Shown here: positions 1-7,784 of the stretch, piece by piece
How the letters are laid out: every line of letters starts with the position of its first letter
How positions within the stretch are numbered: the stretch's first letter is position 1
Assembly (NCBI GenBank): GCA_043747555.1
Contig: JAYTOY010000062.1
Coordinates: 1-64,000, forward strand
Source of the DNA: JAYWDA01 sp043747555
GTDB lineage: Bacteria; Bdellovibrionota; Bdellovibrionia; Bdellovibrionales; Bdellovibrionaceae
Length of the DNA: 64,000 bases
Reading direction: 5' to 3'
The notes under the pieces: model-generated
Database searches by the model: none
The model's input: the letters and a program-made list of their open reading frames with translations, nothing else
What the model was told of the DNA's origin: nothing
Program-made: the position numbers and the translations under genes

Positions 1-46
1 CTCAAGATTATTTTGTTATCCTAGGGGTTTAAGTGGTTCGTTGTTA

Positions 47-75
47 CCCTACGAATTCCGTAGGAATTCGTAGGG
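47..75. repeat. Perfect 13-bp inverted repeat with 3-nt loop
   Basis: CCCTACGAATTCC (47-59) and GGAATTCGTAGGG (63-75) are perfect reverse complements separated by GTA. No T-run follows on either strand, so it does not look like an intrinsic terminator. The rest of positions 1-248 shows no convincing gene. It could be a protein-binding palindrome, an RNA hairpin or a small dispersed repeat. Confidence 0.8.
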
Positions 76-248
76 GCCGCAAGGAGAAGATAGGATCATG
101 GAAAAACTGATCTTTTTCGACGCGCGAGTTGAAGTAAGCACACTTAAGTAGGGCAGTTTATAGTTTTCTTAGCACCAAAAACAGTAAATCAAATAAGAAA
201 AAATATAGAAAGTTAACCTAGGTTCCAGGCTCCTTAAGGTGGTTCAGC

Positions 249-1487
249 TTAAGTCAAAGATCGCCAGATGCGAAAAATCTTACGCCCAGCTTTGATCTCA
301 ACACTCTGCCCATCCAAATTCTCATTAGTAGGGCGCCCACCCAAATCGAAACCCTTCAAAGAGTATTCATATTTTCCAGGCTTTAGCGGAACCCGAATCA
401 CCTGGATTGTCTGGGGCAACAAAGACCATTGGCGAAGATCCGCGCGATCAGAAGCATGAAAGAAAATCCAAGCGATCAATCCCAGCAATTCATTTTTTTG
501 CCGAATTTGATCAGCCATCACTTCTTTGGCAACAATTCCGCCAACTCGCCGACCAACCAAAGCCGCTTGATCATCCATTAAAGTTTGAATTGCCGCACTT
601 TCAACATTGTAAACAGGGCGACTGACATAGGTGCCATTTCCGGTGATTTTTAGCTCTGCTTTTTCAGTTTGATTGAAAGTCGGCTGCAAAGTTGGAAACC
701 TGGGCGAACTTTTATCGTAGGTTTTGCGCGGGCCCCAGCCTTGCTGATAAATAACGATCAATTCGCCTTTACTTTTATCATACCAATCTGGATTTTCTTT
801 AACGTCAGGAAATTTTTCTTTCCAAACCTTATAATCATCCATGCGCCTGGACTTTTTAGCAGATCTAATAAGGTCTTCACGGATCGTTGAAATAGCCTGA
901 GAAATCTCATATGTTTCTTTGTACGCGATATAAGCATCATCCCAAGCCCCATCGGCTTCCCAGATCAGCGCGGATAAATATTTTGCGAAAGGATTTAATT
1001 CGAACTTCTTTTTTTCTTCAGTTCGAAGTTTCAGATATTTTTCGTTCATACGCCGAGCTTCAACCAAAGCATCGTCTAGCTTTCCTAGCTGCAGATAATT
1101 CATGGCTAAATAGGCGTTGATAAAAATTTTCTCGAAGGTGTCGCCTTTGTATTGGACAATCTCTTCACTGGTCAGCATTGATCCTGCCAGCCTTGAAATA
1201 GATTGGTAGTCTAACTGATCCGCTAATTTATCACTTCGAAGAAGAACTTCATTACTTTCAGGAAATTTATTAGCGATTTGCAAAGCGACGCCATAATCCA
1301 ACAAATGCACCAGCTGATCGCCATCTTCTTTGCTAGCTAGTTCTTGAAATTTGCTAAGAGATTGATCGGTATTTCCAGCTGAAATTAATTGGCGAGACTC
1401 GCGAACTTGATCTTGGTAAGTCGCGCATCCTGCTAAATAAATAGCAAGGACGGCCATCAGTAAAAAGACAGCCTTTTGAAAAACCAC
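249..1487 (-). CDS. TPR-like lipoprotein (COG3014-like), LpoB neighbour
   Basis: This is a 412-residue predicted lipoprotein. A hydrophobic signal segment ends in the lipobox LAGC near residue 21, so the mature protein should be lipid-anchored in the envelope. The first half is alpha-helical and resembles tetratricopeptide-type helix pairs; the C-terminal third is beta-rich (KPGKYEYSLKGFDLGGRPT). The overall pattern fits the uncharacterised COG3014 lipoprotein family. The GTG start overlaps the TAG stop of the upstream LpoB-like gene by one base, so the two are almost certainly cotranscribed. COG3014 proteins commonly neighbour LpoB, which suggests a role in cell-wall synthesis control, but the molecular function is unknown. 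Confidence 0.75.
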   Translation of the reverse strand: MVFQKAVFLLMAVLAIYLAGCATYQDQVRESRQLISAGNTDQSLSKFQELASKEDGDQLVHLLDYGVALQIANKFPESNEVLLRSDKLADQLDYQSISRLAGSMLTSEEIVQYKGDTFEKIFINAYLAMNYLQLGKLDDALVEARRMNEKYLKLRTEEKKKFELNPFAKYLSALIWEADGAWDDAYIAYKETYEISQAISTIREDLIRSAKKSRRMDDYKVWKEKFPDVKENPDWYDKSKGELIVIYQQGWGPRKTYDKSSPRFPTLQPTFNQTEKAELKITGNGTYVSRPVYNVESAAIQTLMDDQAALVGRRVGGIVAKEVMADQIRQKNELLGLIAWIFFHASDRADLRQWSLLPQTIQVIRVPLKPGKYEYSLKGFDLGGRPTNENLDGQSVEIKAGRKIFRIWRSLT

Positions 1488-2086
1488 TATAAGCCGACTG
1501 ATTTCTTCTTAAACGTTTTTCTAATTTGTTTGTGATCAGACCAGTTGATAACAGTTGTTTTTAAATTTGTTAGATTCAAAGTCAGCTTGTAATAAACGGT
1601 TTTTTCTTTGCCCACTTCCTGAACAATCGAATCCAGACGACCATTAATGATATAGTCAGCACCGGTTTGGCCACCAGGTCCTTTTTTTGTATCTTTGGAA
1701 GTCATGCCCGAGTTTTGATAATTATATTCGTCGGCAACGTCTTGACGAGCTTCTTTATCTATAAAAGAGACCTTTCCGCTTTTCATTAACTCGACTCGAA
1801 TCATATCAAGAACACTTTGTGTATCGATATGTTCACTGGTTTTATTTTGTAGATTTGTAACCATAACAACAGGTGGCGTTTTAGATTTATCAATTGTTGG
1901 ATGCGACATCATGCTTGAAACAAGGTCTTTGACCGCACTTTGCATATCTGTTTCTGACCATTGGTCATTTAAAAGATTTTTTCGTTCAACATCATCGTAA
2001 TCACCTTTAACAAAAGCTTTAGGCCCGCAAGCAGTTAAACCTAAAAATAAAATCGAAATTAAACTAGCCTTGATGAGACTTTTCAT
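1487..2086 (-). CDS. LpoB-like penicillin-binding protein activator lipoprotein
   Basis: This 199-residue lipoprotein has a signal peptide ending in the lipobox LTAC at about residue 20. The mature part has the LpoB-type layout: a short linker, then an alpha/beta domain with VVMVTNLQNKTSEHIDT, DMIRVELMKSGKVSFID and GADYIINGRLDSI. In Enterobacteria, LpoB is an outer-membrane lipoprotein that reaches through the peptidoglycan to activate PBP1b. The family match is by pattern recognition. The gene is first of a two-gene unit with the TPR-like lipoprotein. Whether it activates a class A PBP here is inference; no PBP1 gene is in the window. Confidence 0.78.
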   Translation of the reverse strand: MKSLIKASLISILFLGLTACGPKAFVKGDYDDVERKNLLNDQWSETDMQSAVKDLVSSMMSHPTIDKSKTPPVVMVTNLQNKTSEHIDTQSVLDMIRVELMKSGKVSFIDKEARQDVADEYNYQNSGMTSKDTKKGPGGQTGADYIINGRLDSIVQEVGKEKTVYYKLTLNLTNLKTTVINWSDHKQIRKTFKKKSVGL

Positions 2087-2267
2087 GCAAATCCTCCATG
2101 GGTTTCAAAAGATTAATAGCAGTTCAAGGCAGAAGCAAGTCATGGCCAAAAACTTCCAGTCGTGTCCCATTTTAGGTTCATTTTCGGCCATTAAACCGAG
2201 ATCAGCGGTCTTTAAATCTCAGGTACTAATATTGCGCTGAGCAGCTTTTTTGCATCTAGATCCCAGC

Positions 2268-2651
2268 ATGAATATTTCAACTGCTCGCGAAGTTCACTGG
2301 ACCTTGTCATCCTCTATCGATTGGCATGTCGAACAAGCCTGGGTCCTAGCTTTAGATTCACAATTAAAGGTTGTTGAATTTACCCTGACATCAAAAGGAA
2401 CAGTGAACTTCTGCCAAATCCACCCTCGCGATATTTTTAGATTTATTATTTCTAGAAATGCGAGTAGCTTTATTTTAGCCCACAATCATCCCAGTGGAAA
2501 TGCACTTCCCTCGCACCAGGATATTGAGTTCACAAAAAAAATTCTTAAGCTGGCACAACTTCATGAGATTCCCTTGCTTGATCACGTCATCTTAACTAAG
2601 GCCGGCGCAACCAGCATGAGGGCTTTAAAGAATATCCGAAATTGGCTTTAG
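2268..2651 (+). CDS. RadC-type JAB/MPN domain protein without HhH domain
   Basis: This protein of about 127 residues contains the JAMM metalloprotease-like signature of the RadC family: HNHPSG, then a conserved Asp in DIEF and the LLDHVILTK segment. RadC proteins are normally about 220 residues with an N-terminal helix-hairpin-helix region; here only the C-terminal JAB domain is present. ATG at 2268 is preferred over an in-frame TTG at 2250, but neither has a strong ribosome-binding site. Its stop overlaps the stop of the convergent downstream gene. RadC function is unresolved and the old DNA-repair assignment is doubtful; similar solo domains occur in mobile and defence-related DNA. Confidence 0.75.
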   Translation: MNISTAREVHWTLSSSIDWHVEQAWVLALDSQLKVVEFTLTSKGTVNFCQIHPRDIFRFIISRNASSFILAHNHPSGNALPSHQDIEFTKKILKLAQLHEIPLLDHVILTKAGATSMRALKNIRNWL

Positions 2652-3244
2652 TGACTTCCTTCGCCAGTGCCTTGAAGAATATTATAAGCTGGTGCTCGCT
2701 GAATAGGCTTTGCTGAAATCACTCGGTAGGAGGCATCCACTTTTATATCCCATCCAGCATTACGAGCATTTTCAACGAACTGTCGTACATATTCTTTCTT
2801 ATATTGCTCGCTGTATTTTTCATCCGTTTGATCTTGAAATAACTTACTTTGTACAATCTGACTTGGATCTTGGGGAAAATCGTAACCTTTAACTCCACGG
2901 CCCAGCTCTTGATTGAAGGTTGGATTTTCGTCGTAATTGGTGATTTCAAGTCGTTGCGGATTATAGTCGAATTTTCTCTGCGGGCCCGATTTCTGTGAGT
3001 TTAATATTTCGCGCTTGGAATCAATGGCTGCTTTTTGCTGCCTCAGCACAATGTCTTGAGTTGTTTCTCGCAAGTGGCGGTTGACTAAATCTTGCGTTTC
3101 TTTGGATCTAAAGTTCGGTTGGGTGGTTACTGTCGGTGTGTCTTGATCCTCAAATAGAAAAAGACCTAATGCTAAAAGTAAAAGGATCAATCCTAAGAAG
3201 ATACTTTTTTTGTTGTTGTTGCCTTTTGATCTTTTCATGGTCAT
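2648..3244 (-). CDS. Membrane-anchored hypothetical protein
   Basis: This 198-residue protein has a basic cytoplasmic N-terminus, one hydrophobic segment at about residues 14-31, and a long charged and polar extracytoplasmic region. The C-terminal part (EYVRQFVENARNAGWDIKVD) reads like a compact alpha/beta domain reminiscent of TonB/TolA C-terminal folds, but I do not recognise a family. It is an inner-membrane bitopic protein facing the periplasm. It lies convergent to the RadC-like gene, sharing stop-codon bases, and 42 bp downstream of the histidine kinase stop on the same strand, so no neighbour indicates its function. Confidence 0.6.
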   Translation of the reverse strand: MTMKRSKGNNNKKSIFLGLILLLLALGLFLFEDQDTPTVTTQPNFRSKETQDLVNRHLRETTQDIVLRQQKAAIDSKREILNSQKSGPQRKFDYNPQRLEITNYDENPTFNQELGRGVKGYDFPQDPSQIVQSKLFQDQTDEKYSEQYKKEYVRQFVENARNAGWDIKVDASYRVISAKPIQRAPAYNILQGTGEGSH

Positions 3245-3286
3245 TGTAAATATCGGAAGTTCGGTGGCCGGGCTAAAATCAGGACC

Positions 3287-5227
3287 TTATGCTGGCTTTG
3301 TTGGCGGCTTCACAGGAAGAATAATTATAAACTCAGTGCCTACATTAACCTCGGAACGAACTTGAATTTCACCACCATGATTCTGAATGATTCCGTAGGA
3401 AATGCTGAGGCCTAGACCTGTCCCCTGTCCAACATCCTTGGTCGTAAAGAACGGGTCGAAAATTTTTTCGAGAATGGGGGCTGGTATACCGCGGCCACTG
3501 TCTTGAATTGAAATTTTAATCTTTGCTTCCTTCACTTTTTGATTCTTTAAGGTTTGCGTAGAAATCCATATTTTACCCGAACCTTCAATAGCTTGAACCG
3601 AATTTGAAAAAATATTCATTAAGACCTGATTGATTTGGCTCGCATAACAATAAACCAAAGGAATGGGTTCGAAATTTTCGGAAACTTCAATACGTCCTTT
3701 GATTTCACCTTGCAAAAGTTGAAGCGTCGCTGCGATGGCCTCATGTAAATCGACTTCTTTGAGCTTGGCCTCTTCAAGACGCGAGAAATTTCTTAAACCT
3801 AAGACAATTTCTTTTGTTCTTTGCGCGCCGTCTTCGCAAGAAGTAATCAATTTCGGAAGATCTTTTACGATGTAATCATATTCTAAATCTAATTTTTTCT
3901 GGGGAAGGTCTTGCGGAGATTTTTCTGCCACTTCAATCAATAAAATTAACCGCTGCGAGTAATCCCTAAGGTGAGCCATATTGCTAAAAATAAATCCAAT
4001 TGGATTATTTAATTCATGGGCGACGCCCGCAACGAGTTGCCCCAAGCTGATCATTTTCGCAGAGTGAACTAGCTTAGTTTGTGTTTCGCGCAGGTCTTTA
4101 TTGGCTGCTTCTAGCTCGTCGATTTTCTTTTTTAATTCTCGCCTTGCCTGCGAGATTTTCAGACTCATCTGATTGAAACTTTCTGTAAGAAGACCAATCT
4201 CGGTGTCATTTTTCACCGGAATTGTGATCACCTGTTCTTGGCTTTCAAAGGATTGCAGGGCTTCAACAAGTTCATAAAGTGGTTTTAAAACCCAACTGCT
4301 AGTAAAAAAGATTGTAATGATCAGAAGCAAAACGACGGCGCTGACAACAGAAATAAAAGCATAATTAACTTTTTTAAGAACGGCTTTTACGTCACCTTTA
4401 GAAGCTCCTGGTGCGATGAAAAAATTTGTTTGTCCCCATTCGATGGGATAAACTACAAAACCGTAAGGTTCATTTCTGATTTTGATATCAAAAAATGGAT
4501 CCTTTCGGGAAAAAATCTCTGCTTTAAAATAATCTTTCGGATACTGGTTAAATTCGGAATGACTTCCGACGGCAAAATGTCCGTCTGGTTTGAAAACCAT
4601 TAATTCTAGTTTCATCCGAGCTTTTATTTTCTGAAAAAAAGCATGATCTAAATCTAAAATTTGTTCGATATAACCACTGGTTTTGCCAGCTGCATTTTGG
4701 ACTTTGGAAATCAAAATCAATGACATCTTTTGGTTTTCGCCGAATTCGGTCAGCCCCATATCTTTATTTGATTTCATATAGGCCAAATATTTTTCGGATA
4801 AAAAGACGGCTTGCTGAACAGGCTGAAAAGATCGAATGTCCCCTTTTTGATCTTTAAAAACACTGATTAGCATCCGGCCTTCGCGATTAAAAAAAGTCAA
4901 ACTGGTCGAGAAGTCTGATTTTAGCCACTGAGCGGCCATTTGTTTGAGGACTGTTCCATCATTCATTACTAAATTATAAGATAAATTAGGATCCCTAATA
5001 TACTTGTCGCGCTTTTGTTGAAAACCTGATTGGTAGTCTGCTAAAATTCCGGAGACCTCTCGGGCATTACCAGACAGTCTTTGAGTCAATTCGTTGTCGA
5101 TTGCTTTTTCAAATTTTAAAAGAGAATAACCGGTTACGAATCCAAGCGGTAAGATAGAAAATAAAAGAAACCAGACAATAAGAATTGTTCGTAAGGATCT
5201 TTTAGGGGTTTTTCTAAATTTTTTCAC
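3287..5227 (-). CDS. Membrane sensor histidine kinase
   Basis: This is a 646-residue hybrid-free sensor kinase. It has a first membrane helix near residues 14-34, a periplasmic sensor region of about 250 residues (possibly Cache-like), a second helix near 287-310, a HAMP linker, and a coiled coil. The dimerisation domain carries the phospho-acceptor His in GVAHELNNP. The ATPase domain has an N box (MNIFSNSVQAI) and G boxes (DSGRGIP, GTGLGLSISYGI). The GTG start overlaps the TGA of the upstream anti-sigma-like gene by four bases, so translation is coupled. No response regulator is adjacent. The order mreB - sigma-like - anti-sigma-like - kinase suggests an envelope-stress or cell-shape signalling unit; this is inference. 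Confidence 0.88.
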   Translation of the reverse strand: MKKFRKTPKRSLRTILIVWFLLFSILPLGFVTGYSLLKFEKAIDNELTQRLSGNAREVSGILADYQSGFQQKRDKYIRDPNLSYNLVMNDGTVLKQMAAQWLKSDFSTSLTFFNREGRMLISVFKDQKGDIRSFQPVQQAVFLSEKYLAYMKSNKDMGLTEFGENQKMSLILISKVQNAAGKTSGYIEQILDLDHAFFQKIKARMKLELMVFKPDGHFAVGSHSEFNQYPKDYFKAEIFSRKDPFFDIKIRNEPYGFVVYPIEWGQTNFFIAPGASKGDVKAVLKKVNYAFISVVSAVVLLLIITIFFTSSWVLKPLYELVEALQSFESQEQVITIPVKNDTEIGLLTESFNQMSLKISQARRELKKKIDELEAANKDLRETQTKLVHSAKMISLGQLVAGVAHELNNPIGFIFSNMAHLRDYSQRLILLIEVAEKSPQDLPQKKLDLEYDYIVKDLPKLITSCEDGAQRTKEIVLGLRNFSRLEEAKLKEVDLHEAIAATLQLLQGEIKGRIEVSENFEPIPLVYCYASQINQVLMNIFSNSVQAIEGSGKIWISTQTLKNQKVKEAKIKISIQDSGRGIPAPILEKIFDPFFTTKDVGQGTGLGLSISYGIIQNHGGEIQVRSEVNVGTEFIIILPVKPPTKPA

Positions 5228-6177
5228 GGCTTTGCTTCATCAATAGTAACAATCAGCCTAACAATACCTTCAGGCATAACTCGAGGATGTTTTTCTTTTT
5301 TGATTTTAGGTGGTCCGTAAGTTCCTAAAAACTGAAGGAGTTCTTCATATTTTGCTTCTGGTAATGTGAAATGAAAATAAGCTTGCCCTGGAGTTTTTTG
5401 CCATCCTAACTCTACTTCCCCTGCTTTTCTTCCTCCAAGTTCAATCACTTTCTCAGCAATTTTGGGCCCGACAGTATCTAAATTTGTAACATCCACTTTT
5501 CCCCGATAAATAGCGCCCTCGCCAATTTTTTTAGCTAAAGTAGTTTCTGCTTCAACTGATTTTTCGACAGGCTCTTGTTTAGGCACCGTGGCTAAAGGAG
5601 GCGTTGCCACAATCACAGTTGCTTTTTGCCTTGATTGATTTTCCTTTTTTTCTTCATCGGCAAATTCAGCTGGCTCACTTAACTCGATACTTTTTAATTT
5701 AGCAGGATCTCCCACTTGCTGGGTTTTCTCTATTTCAGCAAGGATCGTCTCTTTACGTTCTGGAAATAGTTGGAATTTAGCGACTCGATCCCAAGGGATT
5801 ACCAAACTGATCATGATCATCACGGAAACGACAACCAAGGCTTCTAAAGCCCATTTTATGCTTGTTGGCCAATGCTGAAATTTGGTTTTTTTAAGCAGGA
5901 CTGCTAAATAAGTTGAGGGTTCGCTGATTTGTCCTAAAATCGCTTCGGACACCACTGTTTCACTGAGGCGCTCAGCGTACTGCATTCCATTCAGCATTTT
6001 CATCATATCTTGTTGGGCGTCCTTCGACGACGCGACAAAACCTTCAACCGCTTTCGTACGATCGGGGTCTAGGGAATGAGTGATTAGATCATAAATCATT
6101 TCGTGACCCATAAATTTGGAAACTTCACGTTTTCCAAATTTAGACCAGGAGATATTTTTTGGATCGTCGTTAGACAT
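5224..6177 (-). CDS. Transmembrane anti-sigma-like protein with DUF4349-like C-terminus
   Basis: This 317-residue protein has a helical N-terminal region of about 95 residues in the style of anti-sigma domains (LITHSLDPDRTKAVEGFVAS), without zinc-ligand cysteines. A single membrane helix follows at about residues 110-128, then a charged linker and a periplasmic alpha/beta domain (FTLPEAKYEELLQFLGTYG) that resembles DUF4349. It overlaps the upstream sigma-like gene by 8 bp and the downstream kinase by 4 bp. Adjacent, overlapping sigma/anti-sigma genes are a known arrangement, and the topology fits a membrane anti-sigma that senses the periplasm. I infer the role from architecture and context only. 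Confidence 0.65.
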   Translation of the reverse strand: MSNDDPKNISWSKFGKREVSKFMGHEMIYDLITHSLDPDRTKAVEGFVASSKDAQQDMMKMLNGMQYAERLSETVVSEAILGQISEPSTYLAVLLKKTKFQHWPTSIKWALEALVVVSVMIMISLVIPWDRVAKFQLFPERKETILAEIEKTQQVGDPAKLKSIELSEPAEFADEEKKENQSRQKATVIVATPPLATVPKQEPVEKSVEAETTLAKKIGEGAIYRGKVDVTNLDTVGPKIAEKVIELGGRKAGEVELGWQKTPGQAYFHFTLPEAKYEELLQFLGTYGPPKIKKEKHPRVMPEGIVRLIVTIDEAKP

Positions 6178-6643
6178 CCGTTTTCTCCTTGCCCGGCAAA
6201 ATTGAAATTTGATGGGTCATCCCACCTAATTTTCGGTAGGCCCGTGCTAAACGATAGCGAACAGTTCCTACAGTAAGGCCCAATGATTCTGAAATATCTT
6301 GATCTGAATAGTTTAGAATCTTGGACCAAATAACACTTTGAAGTTCATCATTGGTCGCGTTTTTTTGAAATTCTCGCCAAGACCCCAAATCAAGATCTGC
6401 AGGTACGATCCAGCCTGATTCCATGGAACATTTGGGAAGTCCTCGCTGAAATTTTAAGTGAATCTGATCCCAAATTTTTGAGGTTGCATAAATGACAGCA
6501 ACAGAATTTTTGATATTTGGATTTCTTTTTTTTCGGTCTTGGCAAATCATCATGGACTGGACGGAACACTCAATGGCTTTGCGATCATCAAGGAGGGCGA
6601 AGAAAAAGAATAGCGCTAAAGCCCTGATATCAATTTCATCCAT
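6170..6643 (-). CDS. Degenerate ECF-like sigma factor / HTH regulator
   Basis: This 157-residue protein has a C-terminal helix-turn-helix typical of sigma-70 region 4 (SDQDISESLGLTVGTVRYRL). A short N-terminal helix pair (RALALFFFFALLDDRKAI) may be a reduced region 2. The region between is not conserved enough to recognise the -10 binding helices. The start lies 13 bp after the mreB stop on the same strand, and the end overlaps the anti-sigma-like gene. It is probably an ECF-type sigma factor or a region-4-only regulator controlled by the membrane protein encoded next to it. The low similarity in region 2 is why certainty is limited. Confidence 0.68.
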   Translation of the reverse strand: MDEIDIRALALFFFFALLDDRKAIECSVQSMMICQDRKKRNPNIKNSVAVIYATSKIWDQIHLKFQRGLPKCSMESGWIVPADLDLGSWREFQKNATNDELQSVIWSKILNYSDQDISESLGLTVGTVRYRLARAYRKLGGMTHQISILPGKEKTDV

Positions 6644-6656
6644 GAAAAGTTCTCTA

Positions 6657-7700
6657 CTAGTCTACGGTCAGTTGTCTTAAAAGCTCTGGGTCGTCTAAGA
6701 CTTTTCCAGATCCCATCACCACACAGCTTAAAGGATCTTCAGCAATTGAAACTGGTAAGCCGGTTCTTTCGCGCAATAGAACATCAAGATTGGCTAAAAG
6801 CGCACCGCCGCCAGTTAAAACGATTCCGTTATCAACGATATCAGAAGCAAGTTCTGGAGGAGTTTTTTCCAAGGCAGTACGAACCGCATCAACAATTTCA
6901 GATAAAGGATCCATAAGAGCGTCATTGACTTGAGAGCTGGTGATTTCAATGGTCTTTGGAGCTCCAGCGACAAGGTCACGACCCTTGATCTCCATGGTTT
7001 TTTCTTCTTCGAATGGATAAGCATTACCAATATTAATTTTAATATTTTCAGCCGTTCTTTCGCCAATCAATAAATTAAACTGACGACGAACATAGTTCAC
7101 AATCGCTTCATCAAATTTATCACCCGCCACTTTGATAGACTTGCAATAAACGATACCGCTTAATGAAATCACAGCAACACCGGTTGTTCCGCCGCCCATA
7201 TCAACAACCATATTACCACTTGCTTCACGAATTGGCAGGCCTGCGCCTATGGCGGCTGCCATAGGCTCTTCAATCAAATAAACTTCTCGAGCGCCGGCTG
7301 ACTGAGCGGCTTCTTTGACCGCCCTCTTTTCAACCTGTGTGATACCATAAGGAACACAAATAATAATTCGAGGACGGATAAAACTTTTTTTCTCGCCCAA
7401 TGATTTATTGATGAAATGTTTTAACATGGCTTGTGTCACTTCAAAGTCTGCGATCACGCCGTCTTTGATCGGTCGAATGGCGACAATACTGCCGGGCGTT
7501 CGGCCCAGCATTTCTTTGGCATCTTTTCCGACCGCTAAAACTTTGTTTTGCAAACCTCGAAAGTTTTTTTGAACAGCGACAACGGAAGGTTCATCAAGAA
7601 TGATTCCACGGCCCTTAACATAAACAAGGGTGTTGGCCGTACCCAGATCAATAGCGATGTCATTTGTGAAATAGTCTGTAAATTTATCTAGTATTGACAT
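6657..7700 (-). CDS. mreB: Rod-shape determining actin homologue MreB
   Basis: This is a 347-residue MreB, the usual family length. It shows the actin-fold ATP-binding motifs: phosphate 1 (AIDLGTANTLVYVKG), phosphate 2 (NMVVDMGGGTTGVAVISL) and the adenosine motif (GIVLTGGGALLANL). It polymerises under the inner membrane and guides lateral peptidoglycan synthesis. ATG at 7700 is chosen because the protein then begins MSILDKF as in other MreBs, a purine-rich GAGAG lies upstream, and an apparent promoter covers the longer alternative start. No mreC or mreD follows; instead a sigma-like gene starts 13 bp later. Bdellovibrio species are known to carry two MreB paralogues, and this could be the one not linked to mreCD. 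Confidence 0.95.
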   Translation of the reverse strand: MSILDKFTDYFTNDIAIDLGTANTLVYVKGRGIILDEPSVVAVQKNFRGLQNKVLAVGKDAKEMLGRTPGSIVAIRPIKDGVIADFEVTQAMLKHFINKSLGEKKSFIRPRIIICVPYGITQVEKRAVKEAAQSAGAREVYLIEEPMAAAIGAGLPIREASGNMVVDMGGGTTGVAVISLSGIVYCKSIKVAGDKFDEAIVNYVRRQFNLLIGERTAENIKINIGNAYPFEEEKTMEIKGRDLVAGAPKTIEITSSQVNDALMDPLSEIVDAVRTALEKTPPELASDIVDNGIVLTGGGALLANLDVLLRERTGLPVSIAEDPLSCVVMGSGKVLDDPELLRQLTVD

Positions 7701-7734
7701 TGAGCTCTCTTTTTTAAGGACTTCGTATGGGTAA

Positions 7735-7763
7735 AGTCTATTGAGCGTAAAACCCTGAGTCAA
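7735..7763 (-). promoter_or_regulatory. Predicted sigma70-type promoter of the mreB operon
   Basis: On the minus strand there is TTGACT (7763-7758), a 17-bp spacer, and TAGACT (7740-7735). The -10 box ends 34 bp upstream of the ATG at 7700. The spacing and -35 box fit a housekeeping promoter; the -10 box matches four of six consensus bases. Confidence 0.5.
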
Positions 7764-7784
7764 TGCAGATATTTAGCGCTGTGC

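Noticed and set aside
3..32. The third frame reads QDYFVILGV then stop, which resembles the start of a DnaJ J-domain.
   Set aside because: It is only nine residues, stops at once, and the rest of a J-domain is absent; most likely a coincidence at the window edge.
98..151. A 17-codon frame preceded by AAGGAG.
   Set aside because: It is too short, the spacing to the start is long, and nothing nearby supports translation or a leader-peptide role.
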